Source of the DNA: Lachnospiraceae bacterium
GTDB lineage: Bacteria > Bacillota > Clostridia > Lachnospirales > Lachnospiraceae
NCBI GenBank assembly: GCA_017513125.1
Contig: JAFWDI010000031.1
Coordinates: 1 to 64,000, forward strand
Direction: 5' to 3'
DNA: 64,000 nucleotides
A program made the position numbers and the translations under genes. The notes beneath the pieces are model-generated. The model saw only the letters and a program-made list of their open reading frames with translations. It searched no databases and had not been told where the DNA came from. Position 1 is the first letter of the stretch; each line of letters begins with the position of its first letter. Below, one piece after another: positions 35,818 through 44,088 of this stretch.

Positions 35818-35879
35818 ATTGCTAGGAATTTTAAACTCTCGTACTTTGTACTAATATCTTTTTACAGGAGGAGTTTCTT

Positions 35880-37262
35880 ATGAAAGATTTACTGTTTCGC
35901 TGCCTGCGGCATGAAGACATCGAGCGTGCGCCCTGGGTCCCGTTCGCCGGCGTTCATGCGGCCAGCCTGAAGGGCTACACCGCCACCGAGATGCTGACGG
36001 ATGCCGATAAGGCCGTCGAGTCTCTGCTGGAAGTCAATCGCCTGTATCGTCCGGACGGTCAGCCTGTGATCTTCGACCTGCAGATCGAGGCCGAGTGCCT
36101 GGGCTGCGAGTTGGAGTGGGCGGACGACTGCCCTCCGACCGTTTCCACGCATCCGCTGGAGACCGATGACGAGGAAGAGCCTCCCGTAACTCCCTGCGAG
36201 TGCACGATTCCCACGCCGGATCAGGGTCGTATTCCCTACGTTCTGGATGTCATGAAGCGCATGAAGGAAGCCGTCGGCGAGACCACGGCTCTCTACGGTC
36301 TCATCTGCGGACCTTTCACCCTGGCGTCGCATCTTCGCGGAAACCAGATCTTCACCGACTGCTATGATTTCGATGAGGAAGTCGAGGAGCTGATGGATTA
36401 CTGCGCGAACGTCGCGATCAAGATGTCCGAGTATTACATCGATGCCGGCATGGACGTCATCGCATCGGTCGACCCGCTGATCTCCCAGATCGGCAGCGAC
36501 ACGTTCGAGGATTTCTGCTCCGCGCCTTATAAGAAACTGTTCGACTTCATCCGTGAGAAGGGCGCGTTCTCGTCGTTCTTCGTCTGCGGCGATGCGACCA
36601 GAAACATCGATGTCATGTGCCAGACCGGCCCCGACTCGATCTCGGTCGATGAGAACGTCGACATCGTGGCGGCGAAGGCCATCTGCGATAAGTATAATAT
36701 CGCGATCGGCGGAAACATCCCGCTGACCTCCGTCATGCTGCTGGGCAATCAGAACGATAACATGAAGTATGCGGTCGAGCTGCTCGACACCTTCCCGAAT
36801 AAGAAGAACTTCATCATTGCCCCCGGCTGCGACATGCCTTACGCGACTCCCGTGGAGAACACGATCGCTCTGGCGCAGGCCGCGATCGACACCGACGCGG
36901 TCCGCGAGATGGTGAAGAACTATGTTCCCGAAGAGATCGACACCTCGGGCGTCGAGATCCCGGATTACGCGAACCTTGAGAAGCCTTTCGTGGAAGTCTT
37001 CACGCTGGATTCCGCGCAGTGCGCGGCCTGCAGCTACATGATGGGCGCCGCGAACCAGGCGAAGGAGACGTTCGGCGATAAGATCGACATGATCGAGTAT
37101 AAGTTCATCTATAAGGAGAACATCGCGCGTGTCGTGAAGATGGGCGTTGCGAAGCTGCCTTCCCTGTACATTAACGGCGAGTGCAAGTTCGAGTCCATCA
37201 TTCCTTCGAAGGAAGAGCTCGAGAACGCGATCAATGAAGCGATCGCCGCGATGGGCAAATAA
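35880..37262 (+). CDS. UroD/MtaA-type methyltransferase fused to a thioredoxin-like domain
   Basis: The protein (460 aa) has two parts. Residues 1-345 resemble the uroporphyrinogen decarboxylase/MtaA/CmuA family, whose non-UroD members transfer methyl groups to or from corrinoids with a zinc-bound thiol. Conserved features are LICGPFTLASHLRG, VCGDATRNID (Cys236) and APGCDMPYATPVEN (Cys317). The His that normally sits two residues before the first Cys (HxC) is Phe234 here. Residues 365-460 look like a thioredoxin fold with C381-A-A-C384 and a likely cis-proline at Pro427 (KLPSLY). Strong codon bias (mostly AAG, ATC, GAG) and an AGGAGGAG site suggest high expression. It heads a module with a COG0523 GTPase and a radical SAM enzyme. 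The substrate is unknown; true UroD activity is unlikely. Confidence 0.82.
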   Translation: MKDLLFRCLRHEDIERAPWVPFAGVHAASLKGYTATEMLTDADKAVESLLEVNRLYRPDGQPVIFDLQIEAECLGCELEWADDCPPTVSTHPLETDDEEEPPVTPCECTIPTPDQGRIPYVLDVMKRMKEAVGETTALYGLICGPFTLASHLRGNQIFTDCYDFDEEVEELMDYCANVAIKMSEYYIDAGMDVIASVDPLISQIGSDTFEDFCSAPYKKLFDFIREKGAFSSFFVCGDATRNIDVMCQTGPDSISVDENVDIVAAKAICDKYNIAIGGNIPLTSVMLLGNQNDNMKYAVELLDTFPNKKNFIIAPGCDMPYATPVENTIALAQAAIDTDAVREMVKNYVPEEIDTSGVEIPDYANLEKPFVEVFTLDSAQCAACSYMMGAANQAKETFGDKIDMIEYKFIYKENIARVVKMGVAKLPSLYINGECKFESIIPSKEELENAINEAIAAMGK

Positions 37263-37297
37263 TGAAGCCTGTGCCGGTCTGACCGGTGGGAGAAAAC

Positions 37298-38224
37298 ATG
37301 ACTGAGCTGTATCTTATTACCGGATTTCTGGGTGCGGGGAAGAGTACCTTCCTGAAAAATTTCATGCACCTGTTCGACGGCCGTAAGATGCAGCTCATTA
37401 TTAATGAGTTCGGAAAGGAGGGCGTCGACGGCGCCCTCCTCGCCGCGCTCGGGATCGGGCTGGAAGAGATCACCGGGGGTTCGGTATTCTGTTCCTGCCG
37501 TCTGGATCAGTTTGAGAAGGCGATGACGACTTTTGTGCAGCCCGATACGGAAGTGCTTCTGGTCGAGGCCTCCGGCCTCACGGATCCGACCGGCGTGAAG
37601 AAACTGTTCGGGCCGGACAGCAGATATACGAATATCGATTATCAGGGAGCGGTCTGTCTCGTGGACGCGGTCCGTTTTCCGAAGGTATACGCGAAGTCGC
37701 GGACCGTCGTGAAGCAGATCGCGGCAAGCGACGTGATCCTGATCAATAAAACGGACCTGGCATCGGAAGATGAGCTGGCGCGCACGAGAGAACTGATCCG
37801 GAACCAGCGCCCGGACGCGGTCGTCATGGAGACGTCGTTCGGACGTGTGGAAGCAGGCATCCTGAAAACGATCGCAGACGCTTACTCGCAGGATGATTCC
37901 CTGATGAATACCGCTCCGGACATTTCGGTGCGGAGCCTCACGGTCACGATCGAACCGACGATCACGGCATATCAGCTGCGGAAATTCATCGAGATGTTCG
38001 TGGAACAGACATTCCGCGTGAAAGGATTCATTCAGACCGCGGAAGGAATGATGCTCGCGGACTGCGTGGGTAATATCGTAAGCATCAAGCCTTATGACCT
38101 TCCGGTGGACGCGGAGAAGGCCGGTAAGCTGACCGTGCTTTCGGGCGCCGGAATGCCGGTAGTAAAGCATTTGAAACAAGCGGTCTCCTGGTATCCGGAT
38201 CTGATCGGGACCGTTGATTTCTGA
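37298..38224 (+). CDS. COG0523 (CobW-type) GTPase
   Basis: The 308-aa protein has the G3E GTPase motifs: Walker A GFLGAGKS (residues 9-16), NEFGKEGVDG, VEASGLTDPTG and NKTDLA. COG0523 proteins deliver metals or help to load cofactors. The usual GGCxCC metal motif is replaced by GGSVFCSCR, keeping Cys65 and Cys67 only. The C-terminal CobW_C-like part is short. I chose the ATG at 37298, with GGGAG 5 bases upstream, over the in-frame GTG at 37286. It starts 35 bp after the UroD-thioredoxin gene and is likely co-transcribed with it, so it may load metal or cofactor into that enzyme. Confidence 0.87.
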   Translation: MTELYLITGFLGAGKSTFLKNFMHLFDGRKMQLIINEFGKEGVDGALLAALGIGLEEITGGSVFCSCRLDQFEKAMTTFVQPDTEVLLVEASGLTDPTGVKKLFGPDSRYTNIDYQGAVCLVDAVRFPKVYAKSRTVVKQIAASDVILINKTDLASEDELARTRELIRNQRPDAVVMETSFGRVEAGILKTIADAYSQDDSLMNTAPDISVRSLTVTIEPTITAYQLRKFIEMFVEQTFRVKGFIQTAEGMMLADCVGNIVSIKPYDLPVDAEKAGKLTVLSGAGMPVVKHLKQAVSWYPDLIGTVDF

Positions 38225-38243
38225 TGCTTTGATGTGATATATT
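38214..38243 (+). promoter_or_regulatory. Extended -10 promoter of the radical SAM gene
   Basis: TTGATT (38214-38219) and TATATT (38238-38243) have an 18-bp spacer, with TGA before the -10 making an extended element. The -35 lies in the last codons of the GTPase gene. Confidence 0.65.
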
Positions 38244-38256
38244 TTTTTCGTTGGTA

Positions 38257-38286
38257 ATTAGACATGGTCTACTGAAACACCATGTC
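38257..38286 (+). promoter_or_regulatory. Candidate operator upstream of the radical SAM gene
   Basis: ATTAGACATGGTCTAC (38257-38272) matches the motif at 35698-35713 at 14 of 16 bases. It contains the left arm of a perfect inverted repeat, GACATGGT (38261-38268) and ACCATGTC (38279-38286). It begins 14 bp after the predicted -10, a position where a bound repressor would block transcription. Confidence 0.55.
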
Positions 38287-38326
38287 ATTGATATGACTTA
38301 TTCAGCTTAAAACTTACGGAGACATC

Positions 38327-39376
38327 ATGAATATTGACCCGAAACTGGAAAAGATCTTTGACAAGGCACGCAGCAGCATTGCCCTGACCAGGGAAGACTG
38401 CGCCTATCTGCTCTCCTTTGATGAGAAAAGCTACGAGTCGGCGCTGATCCGTGCAACTGCCAATGACGTCGTCCGGAAAAAGACCGACAACTCCGCGATC
38501 ATTCTCGGCCAGATCGGCGTGGATGTGAGACCCTGCCCGGGCAGATGCAAATTCTGCACATTCGGTGAACTGCACACGAAATTCGAGCCGTCGAAGATGT
38601 CGGAGGAAGAACTGGAGCGGAAGATGCACGAGTTCTGCGACGAGGGCGACCTCTACGGACTCTATCTGATGACCATGCATGAGTATGACCTCGATAATTA
38701 TCTCCGGATCGTGGAGCACGCGCGCAAAGTCGCTCCCGCGACGACGCAGATCTGGGCGAATATCGGCGATTCGAGCTATGAGGATCTGAAAGCGATCCAT
38801 GACGCCGGCGTCAGCGGCATCTATCACGTGTGCCGTCTGCGCGAAGGAGAAGATACGGAACTGGATCCGAAGGACCGCATCCGTACGATGGAAAACGCGA
38901 AGAAAGCCGGGCTGGAGCTCTACACATGCTGTGAACCGATCGGCCCCGAGCACACGATCGAAGAACTGGTCGAAAATATCTTCATCGGCGTGGAGATGGG
39001 CGTTTACCAGCACGCTGCGATGCGTCGGGTAGCGGTTCCGGGCGCCCCGCTGGCGGAACGCGGACAGATCAGCGAACTCCGGCTGGCGCATATCGCCGCC
39101 TGTATCGCCCTTACTTCGGTGACCGTGCCGACACTGGCTTACATGGGGCTCCACGAGCCGAACGAACTGGGTTACCTGTCGGGATCGAACATCATTACCG
39201 CGGAGTCGGGTGCGAACCCCCGTGACAACACCGGCGACACTTCCAAGGGCCGCGGCATGGACATGGGCCGCTGTCGGAAGATGCTCTATGAGTGCGGCTT
39301 CGATTATATCCGCCGCGGAGACGAGTCGAAGATCCCGCTGGATTTCGATTATCTGATCAAAACGAATTCCCTCTGA
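38327..39376 (+). CDS. BioB-like radical SAM enzyme
   Basis: The 349-aa protein has a radical SAM cluster motif CX3CX2C at Cys70, Cys74 and Cys77 (CPGRCKFCTFG) and a single barrel of the size found in the BioB/HydE/PylB/HmdB group. Family-like features follow: YLMTMHEYD, IWANIGDSSYEDL, GVSGIYHVCRLREG, CCEPIGPEHT and a C-terminal region with GANPRDNTGDTSKGRG. No auxiliary cluster cysteines are obvious. By family it could carry out sulfur insertion, a rearrangement or a methylation in cofactor synthesis; the reaction is unknown. It has its own promoter and a 30-bp operator-like repeat shared with the UroD-thioredoxin gene, so the two probably act in one pathway. Confidence 0.82.
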   Translation: MNIDPKLEKIFDKARSSIALTREDCAYLLSFDEKSYESALIRATANDVVRKKTDNSAIILGQIGVDVRPCPGRCKFCTFGELHTKFEPSKMSEEELERKMHEFCDEGDLYGLYLMTMHEYDLDNYLRIVEHARKVAPATTQIWANIGDSSYEDLKAIHDAGVSGIYHVCRLREGEDTELDPKDRIRTMENAKKAGLELYTCCEPIGPEHTIEELVENIFIGVEMGVYQHAAMRRVAVPGAPLAERGQISELRLAHIAACIALTSVTVPTLAYMGLHEPNELGYLSGSNIITAESGANPRDNTGDTSKGRGMDMGRCRKMLYECGFDYIRRGDESKIPLDFDYLIKTNSL

Positions 39377-39425
39377 TCCGCCGTTTGCGAACAGACGAAG
39401 GCAGAAATACCGGGAGCAAGGCTGT

Positions 39426-39454
39426 TTGATGTTTTGCTCTGCGGGTGGTAAGAT
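39426..39454 (+). promoter_or_regulatory. Probable promoter of the padR-type regulator
   Basis: TTGATG (39426-39431) and TAAGAT (39449-39454) have a 17-bp spacer, each with 4 of 6 consensus matches. A palindrome starts 3 bp downstream. Confidence 0.45.
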
Positions 39455-39456
39455 AC

Positions 39457-39468
39457 ATGCAGTTGCAT
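39457..39468 (+). promoter_or_regulatory. Palindrome, candidate PadR autoregulatory site
   Basis: ATGCA-GT-TGCAT is a perfect dyad just after the predicted -10 of the regulator gene; flanking TACA and TGTA (39454-39457, 39470-39473) extend it with a 2-base gap. PadR proteins often repress their own promoters at short dyads. Assignment to this protein is inference. Confidence 0.4.
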
Positions 39469-39499
39469 TTGTAACCGGTCACTATGTGGGAGGTGTGGG

Positions 39500-39874
39500 A
39501 TGTATATAGAGATGGATTGTCCCTGCAAAGGCAAGAACCTGGATAAGATGCTTCAACCAGGGATCCTGATCAGCCTGTTTCATGAGGATAAGTACGGTTA
39601 TTCGATTATCCGCGACCTGGAAGAGAATCCGATGTTCGACGGCACCAGCCCGGATAAGACCGGCGTCTATCGGTATCTGAAGCGGATGGAGGCCTCCGGG
39701 TACCTGGTATCCCGCTGGGAGTTCGAGGAGGATAACAACACGCCCAGGAAGATCTATTCGATCACCGATAAGGGACGCAGCTGTCTCTCGAACTGGAAAG
39801 CGACCCTTCTGGAATATGCGTCGTCGGTGGCGGATCTCGTCGAGAAGATCGATCGGACCGTAGCCGCGGGATGA
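39500..39874 (+). CDS. PadR family transcriptional regulator with N-terminal CPC motif
   Basis: This 124-aa protein has the PadR winged-helix pattern: LQPGILISLFHEDKYGYSI, then TGVYRYLKRMEASGYL and YSITDKGRSCL. Before the domain it has MDCPCKGKNLDK, with Cys7 and Cys9, which could bind a metal or respond to redox state. GGAGG lies 6 bases before the ATG at 39500; an ATG at 39512 is an alternative. It is the last gene of the module before mutL and is the likely regulator of the three enzymes upstream. Confidence 0.87.
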   Translation: MYIEMDCPCKGKNLDKMLQPGILISLFHEDKYGYSIIRDLEENPMFDGTSPDKTGVYRYLKRMEASGYLVSRWEFEEDNNTPRKIYSITDKGRSCLSNWKATLLEYASSVADLVEKIDRTVAAG

Positions 39875-39887
39875 ACGGAGCAGCGAT

Positions 39888-41774
39888 ATGATTCATATTC
39901 TCGATTCCGCGACGATCGACCGCATCGCGGCGGGCGAGGTCATCGACCGCCCGAAGAGCGTCGTTAAGGAACTCTGTGAAAATGCCGTCGACGCCGGCGC
40001 TTCGGCGGTCTCTGTGGAGATCTCCGGCGGCGGCATCGATCTCATACGGGTTACGGACAACGGCTCCGGCATGACCGAAGAGGATCTGCCGAGAGCCTTT
40101 CTGCGTCACGCGACCAGCAAGATACGTGACGCGGCGGACCTTCTGACCGTACGGTCGCTGGGATTCCGCGGAGAGGCGCTTTCGAGCATCGCTGCAGTCG
40201 CGAAGGTACAGGTCACGACGAAGACGCAGGACGCTGTACTGGGAAGTCTGTACCGAATCGAAGGCGGGAAGGAACTCGGGCTCGAGTCCGTAGGCGCACC
40301 GGACGGAACGACCTTCGTGGTGCGCGATCTGTTTTACAACACCCCGGTCAGACGCAAATTTCTGCGAACGCCCCAGACCGAGGCGAACTACGTAAGCGAT
40401 CTGATGGAGCAGCTGGCCATGTCGCGGCCCGATGTCAGTTTCCGTTATAAAGTGAACGGCCGCGAGAAGCTGTTTACGACAGGAAACGGGAATATCTCCG
40501 AGCTGATCTACCGCGTCTTCGGCCGCGAGATCGAGGCTGGCACCGTGCCCGTGGAAGCGGAACGCGAATGGGTCCGGCTGAGCGGCTATATCGGAAAACC
40601 GTTCGTCAGCCGCGGATCGCGCGCGTTCGAAAACTATTACATCAACGGCCGCTATATCCGCTCGGCGGACATCGGTACGGCAATCGAGGAGGCCTACGCT
40701 CCTTACCTGATGCAGCACCGTTTTCCGTTCACCGCGCTGTATTTTACGATCGCGCCGGAACTTCTGGATGTGAACGTCCATCCTTCGAAGATGGAATTGC
40801 GCCTGCGCGACCGCGAGGAGATCGCATCGTGGGTCAGCGGCGTGATCTCCGACGCGCTGAAGAACGCAAATAAGATTCCGGATCTCGTGCTGCCGGCGCC
40901 GCAAAAGGTGGCTGAAAGACCTGAAGGATATCTGGAAGAGCCTGAGAGAAAGGAAGCTGCCGCGGTTCCGGAGGAGACGAAACTGTCTCCGGGGAAGACG
41001 GAAGTGCCTCCGGAACCTTTTGAGACGCATTTTTCCGAACGCTTCCGCAAAGAGACTCCAGCGGAGACCATATCGCAGAGGGAAGTTCCTTCGGACAGCG
41101 CCGAACACATTGCGGAACCCGCGGTGTTCGATACGGAACAGCTCCCGATCGTATCGCTCTCAGACGCCTTGCCCGAAGGCGAGACGGAAGAGCTTTACGG
41201 CAAATTCCGCCTGATCGGGCAGCTGTTCAGCACCTATTGGCTCTGCCAGTACCGGGACCGCTTTTTGATGGTCGACCAGCACGCGGCACACGAAAAAGTG
41301 TATTACGAACGGATCATGCGCGGGTTCGACGATGAGGAACACGCGGAAACGCAGCGCATCGATCCGCCGATGATCCTGACTCTCACCGCGCTCGAACGCG
41401 AGAACCTGTCCGGGCAGTCCGCGGTGTTTGCGCGGCTCGGCTTCGTGATCGAGGAGTTCGGAGGAAATGAGATCTGCGTCCGGGGCGTTCCGGCGAACCT
41501 GTTTTCGGTTCCAGCCGCGGAACAGCTGAAGGAGCTGCTGGACGAGCCGCCCGGGCCGAAAGGCGCGGAACTGGCCGTGATCAGGGACCGCGTTGCGACG
41601 ATGTCCTGCAAGGCCGCCGTAAAGGGCCGCGACCGGCTCTCTTTCGCGGAGGCGGAGAGCCTGATCCGGGAAATGCTGAAACTGGAGGATCCCTATCATT
41701 GCCCGCACGGGCGTCCCACCACCGTGGAGATGACCCGCACGGAGATCGAGAAAGCGTTTAAGAGGATCGTATAG
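39888..41774 (+). CDS. mutL: DNA mismatch repair protein MutL
   Basis: MutL links MutS to downstream repair. The 628-aa protein has the GHKL ATPase with IAAGEVIDRPKSVVKELCENAVDAGA, DNGSGM, HATSKI and GFRGEALSSI, a long low-complexity linker (about residues 330-430, rich in Glu and Pro), and a dimerisation/endonuclease domain. The C-terminal QHAAHEK takes the place of the DQHAxxER motif of endonuclease-type MutL, and ACKAAVKGRD-type and CPHGRPT motifs are present, so it is probably an endonuclease MutL. It starts 13 bp after the PadR gene and would normally follow mutS. Confidence 0.96.
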   Translation: MIHILDSATIDRIAAGEVIDRPKSVVKELCENAVDAGASAVSVEISGGGIDLIRVTDNGSGMTEEDLPRAFLRHATSKIRDAADLLTVRSLGFRGEALSSIAAVAKVQVTTKTQDAVLGSLYRIEGGKELGLESVGAPDGTTFVVRDLFYNTPVRRKFLRTPQTEANYVSDLMEQLAMSRPDVSFRYKVNGREKLFTTGNGNISELIYRVFGREIEAGTVPVEAEREWVRLSGYIGKPFVSRGSRAFENYYINGRYIRSADIGTAIEEAYAPYLMQHRFPFTALYFTIAPELLDVNVHPSKMELRLRDREEIASWVSGVISDALKNANKIPDLVLPAPQKVAERPEGYLEEPERKEAAAVPEETKLSPGKTEVPPEPFETHFSERFRKETPAETISQREVPSDSAEHIAEPAVFDTEQLPIVSLSDALPEGETEELYGKFRLIGQLFSTYWLCQYRDRFLMVDQHAAHEKVYYERIMRGFDDEEHAETQRIDPPMILTLTALERENLSGQSAVFARLGFVIEEFGGNEICVRGVPANLFSVPAAEQLKELLDEPPGPKGAELAVIRDRVATMSCKAAVKGRDRLSFAEAESLIREMLKLEDPYHCPHGRPTTVEMTRTEIEKAFKRIV

Positions 41775-41779
41775 GGCCC

Positions 41780-42757
41780 ATGACGCAGAAGCAGGAAAAG
41801 AAAAAACTGATCGTGCTGACCGGCCCCACAGCAGTCGGAAAGACCGAGCTCTCCGTGCGTCTCGCGAAAAAACTGGACGCGGAGATCGTCAGCTGTGATT
41901 CGGTCCAGGTATACCGCGGGATGGATATCGGCTCCGCGAAGGTGACTCCGGAGGAGATGCAGGGCGTACCGCACCATCTGATCGACGTGCTGGACCCCTC
42001 CGAGGATTTTGACCTGTACCGCTTTCAGGCCATGGCACGCGCGGCGGTCGCGGACATCCACGCGCGCGGGAAGATACCGATTTTGTCGGGCGGCACCGGC
42101 TTTTATATCCAGTCGGTCATCTACGACGTGGACCTGACGGAAAACGGAGAGGATCCCGCGGTGCGCGCACGTCTGAAGGAGATCGCGGACCGGGAGGGCC
42201 CCGAGGCGCTTCACGCGATGCTGCGGGAAGCGGACCCGGCCTCGGCCGAAGCGATCCACCCGAATAATGTCCGCAAGGTCATCCGCGCGCTGGAGTTCCT
42301 GGAACTTTCCGGAACGCCGATCTCAGAGCACAATGCCCGCGAGAGACAGTCCGAATCGCCTTATGACCTGTCATATTTCGTCCTGAACCGTCCCAGGAGC
42401 GAGCTCTACGGGCGTATCGACCGCAGGGTGGACCTGATGATGGAAGCGGGGCTGGAAGAAGAAGTGCGCGGGCTTCTGGCGGCCGGCGTTCCCCGCGGCG
42501 GAACGGCCATGCAGGCGATCGGATATAAGGAGATCGCCGCGTATCTGGACGGCAGCTGCACGCGCGATGAGGCGGTCGGGCGCATCAAGACCGCCAGCAG
42601 GCATTATGCCAAAAGGCAGCTGACCTGGTTCCGCAGAGAACGGAACGTGCAGTGGATCGAGCTTTCGGAGCATCCGGATCCGGATGAGCTTACGGCATAT
42701 CTGCTGGAACGGATCGAAACCGGGCCGATCGGAGGAGAAGCATGTACGAGGAATTAG
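41780..42757 (+). CDS. miaA: tRNA dimethylallyltransferase MiaA
   Basis: MiaA adds the dimethylallyl group to A37 of tRNAs that read UNN codons, before MiaB acts. The protein (325 aa) has the P-loop LTGPTAVGKTELS, the DSVQVYRGMDIGSAK motif, GGTGFYIQ and the C-terminal RHYAKRQLTWFRR tRNA-binding segment. It starts 5 bases after mutL and its end overlaps the next gene by 16 bases. Confidence 0.97.
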   Translation: MTQKQEKKKLIVLTGPTAVGKTELSVRLAKKLDAEIVSCDSVQVYRGMDIGSAKVTPEEMQGVPHHLIDVLDPSEDFDLYRFQAMARAAVADIHARGKIPILSGGTGFYIQSVIYDVDLTENGEDPAVRARLKEIADREGPEALHAMLREADPASAEAIHPNNVRKVIRALEFLELSGTPISEHNARERQSESPYDLSYFVLNRPRSELYGRIDRRVDLMMEAGLEEEVRGLLAAGVPRGGTAMQAIGYKEIAAYLDGSCTRDEAVGRIKTASRHYAKRQLTWFRRERNVQWIELSEHPDPDELTAYLLERIETGPIGGEACTRN

Positions 42758-44007
42758 GCATTGACGCGCGCGTCCTGAGACTGGCGGAAGAGACCGAGGC
42801 GGAACTGTCGGAACAGTTCGCCCGGATCGACCGTGTGGCCGAGACCTGCCAGATGAAGGTGCTCGCGGCCATGAGAAAAAACCGCATCAGTGAGATGCAT
42901 CTGCACGGCACAACCGGATACGGATACAATGATGCGGGCCGCGACGGCCTGGAACGGGTCTACGCGGATATCTTCCGCGCGGAGGACGCGCTCGTTCGCT
43001 CACAGATCACATGCGGCACGCATGCGCTGAACGTGGCGATCGCATCCCAGCTGCGGCCCGGCGACGAGATCTTTTCGGCGACCGGCGCACCCTATGACAC
43101 TCTGGAAGAAGTGATCGGCATCCGTCCTTCGCCGGGTTCTCTCGCGGAGATGGGAATCACTTACGCGCAGGCGGACCTGCTGCCGGACGGGGGATTTGAT
43201 CTTGATGCGATCCGCGCGGGGATCAATGACCGCACGAAGATGGTGATCATGCAGCGATCGCGGGGATATTCCTCGCGTCCTTCGCTGACGATCGGACGCC
43301 TCGAAGAACTGATCGCGTTCGTGCGCTCCGTGAAGCCGGAAGTCATCATCATGGTCGACAACTGCTACGGCGAGTTCATCGAGGAGCGCGAACCGGTCGA
43401 GATCGGCGCCGACATGGCGGTGGGCTCCCTGATCAAAAATCCCGGCGGAGGCCTCGCATCGTCCGGCGGTTATATCGTAGGAACGAAGGCCTGTGTCGAG
43501 CGGGCAGCCTACCGGCTCAGTTCACCGGGACTCGGAAAAGAAGTGGGTGCTTCCCTCGGTCAGAACCCGTCGTTCTTCCAGGGGATATTCCTCGCCCCGA
43601 CCGTGACCGCCGGCGCCGAAAAAGGCGCGGTTTTCGCCGCGAAGCTCTATCAGAAGCTCGGCTTCGAAGTGTTCCCCGGACCGGATGAACCGCGGGCGGA
43701 CATTATCCAGAATATCCGGCTCGGAACACCGGAAAAACTGGTCTCGTTCTGCCGCGGCATTCAGGCTGCCGCACCGATCGACAGCTATGTGACGCCTGAA
43801 CCCTGGGATATGCCGGGATATGATTCTCAGGTCATCATGGCAGCCGGCGCCTTCGTGCAGGGATCATCGATCGAACTGTCCGCAGACGGTCCTTTGCGCC
43901 CTCCTTACGACGTCTTTCTGCAGGGCGGACTGACCTGGTATCACGCGAAGGCGGGCGTGCTGATGTCGGTGCAGGCATTGCTCGAAGACGGTCTGCTGGA
44001 CCTGTGA
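42742..44007 (+). CDS. Methionine gamma-lyase-family PLP protein (YnbB-like)
   Basis: This 421-aa PLP-dependent protein belongs to the family annotated as aluminium resistance or YnbB (COG4100), related to Cys/Met metabolism enzymes. The PLP lysine is expected in SLIKNPGGGLASSGGY, and conserved stretches such as RSQITCGTHALNVA and VDNCYGEF are present. No substrate is established for the family. A GGAGGAG site inside the end of miaA precedes its start. In many Firmicutes it lies near miaA, as here. Confidence 0.9.
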   Translation: MYEELGIDARVLRLAEETEAELSEQFARIDRVAETCQMKVLAAMRKNRISEMHLHGTTGYGYNDAGRDGLERVYADIFRAEDALVRSQITCGTHALNVAIASQLRPGDEIFSATGAPYDTLEEVIGIRPSPGSLAEMGITYAQADLLPDGGFDLDAIRAGINDRTKMVIMQRSRGYSSRPSLTIGRLEELIAFVRSVKPEVIIMVDNCYGEFIEEREPVEIGADMAVGSLIKNPGGGLASSGGYIVGTKACVERAAYRLSSPGLGKEVGASLGQNPSFFQGIFLAPTVTAGAEKGAVFAAKLYQKLGFEVFPGPDEPRADIIQNIRLGTPEKLVSFCRGIQAAAPIDSYVTPEPWDMPGYDSQVIMAAGAFVQGSSIELSADGPLRPPYDVFLQGGLTWYHAKAGVLMSVQALLEDGLLDL

Positions 44008-44009
44008 AT

Positions 44010-44038
44010 TTGACGGCATCCGCGCGCGAATGTATACT
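44010..44038 (+). promoter_or_regulatory. Sigma-A promoter upstream of radC
   Basis: TTGACG (44010-44015) and TATACT (44033-44038) have a 17-bp spacer, directly after the upstream gene's stop. It is the first of two promoter-like elements in the 167-bp gap. Confidence 0.75.
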
Positions 44039-44088
44039 TTGGCGTATGGCGTTCGTATGTTTTTGTTTATTTCTTTGAAACAGTATTT

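Noticed and set aside
35684..35879. Possible cobalamin riboswitch upstream of the UroD-thioredoxin gene.
   Set aside because: No B12-box-like sequence or multi-helix pattern was recognised; only a simple inverted repeat and a promoter are visible. A covariance-model search would settle it.
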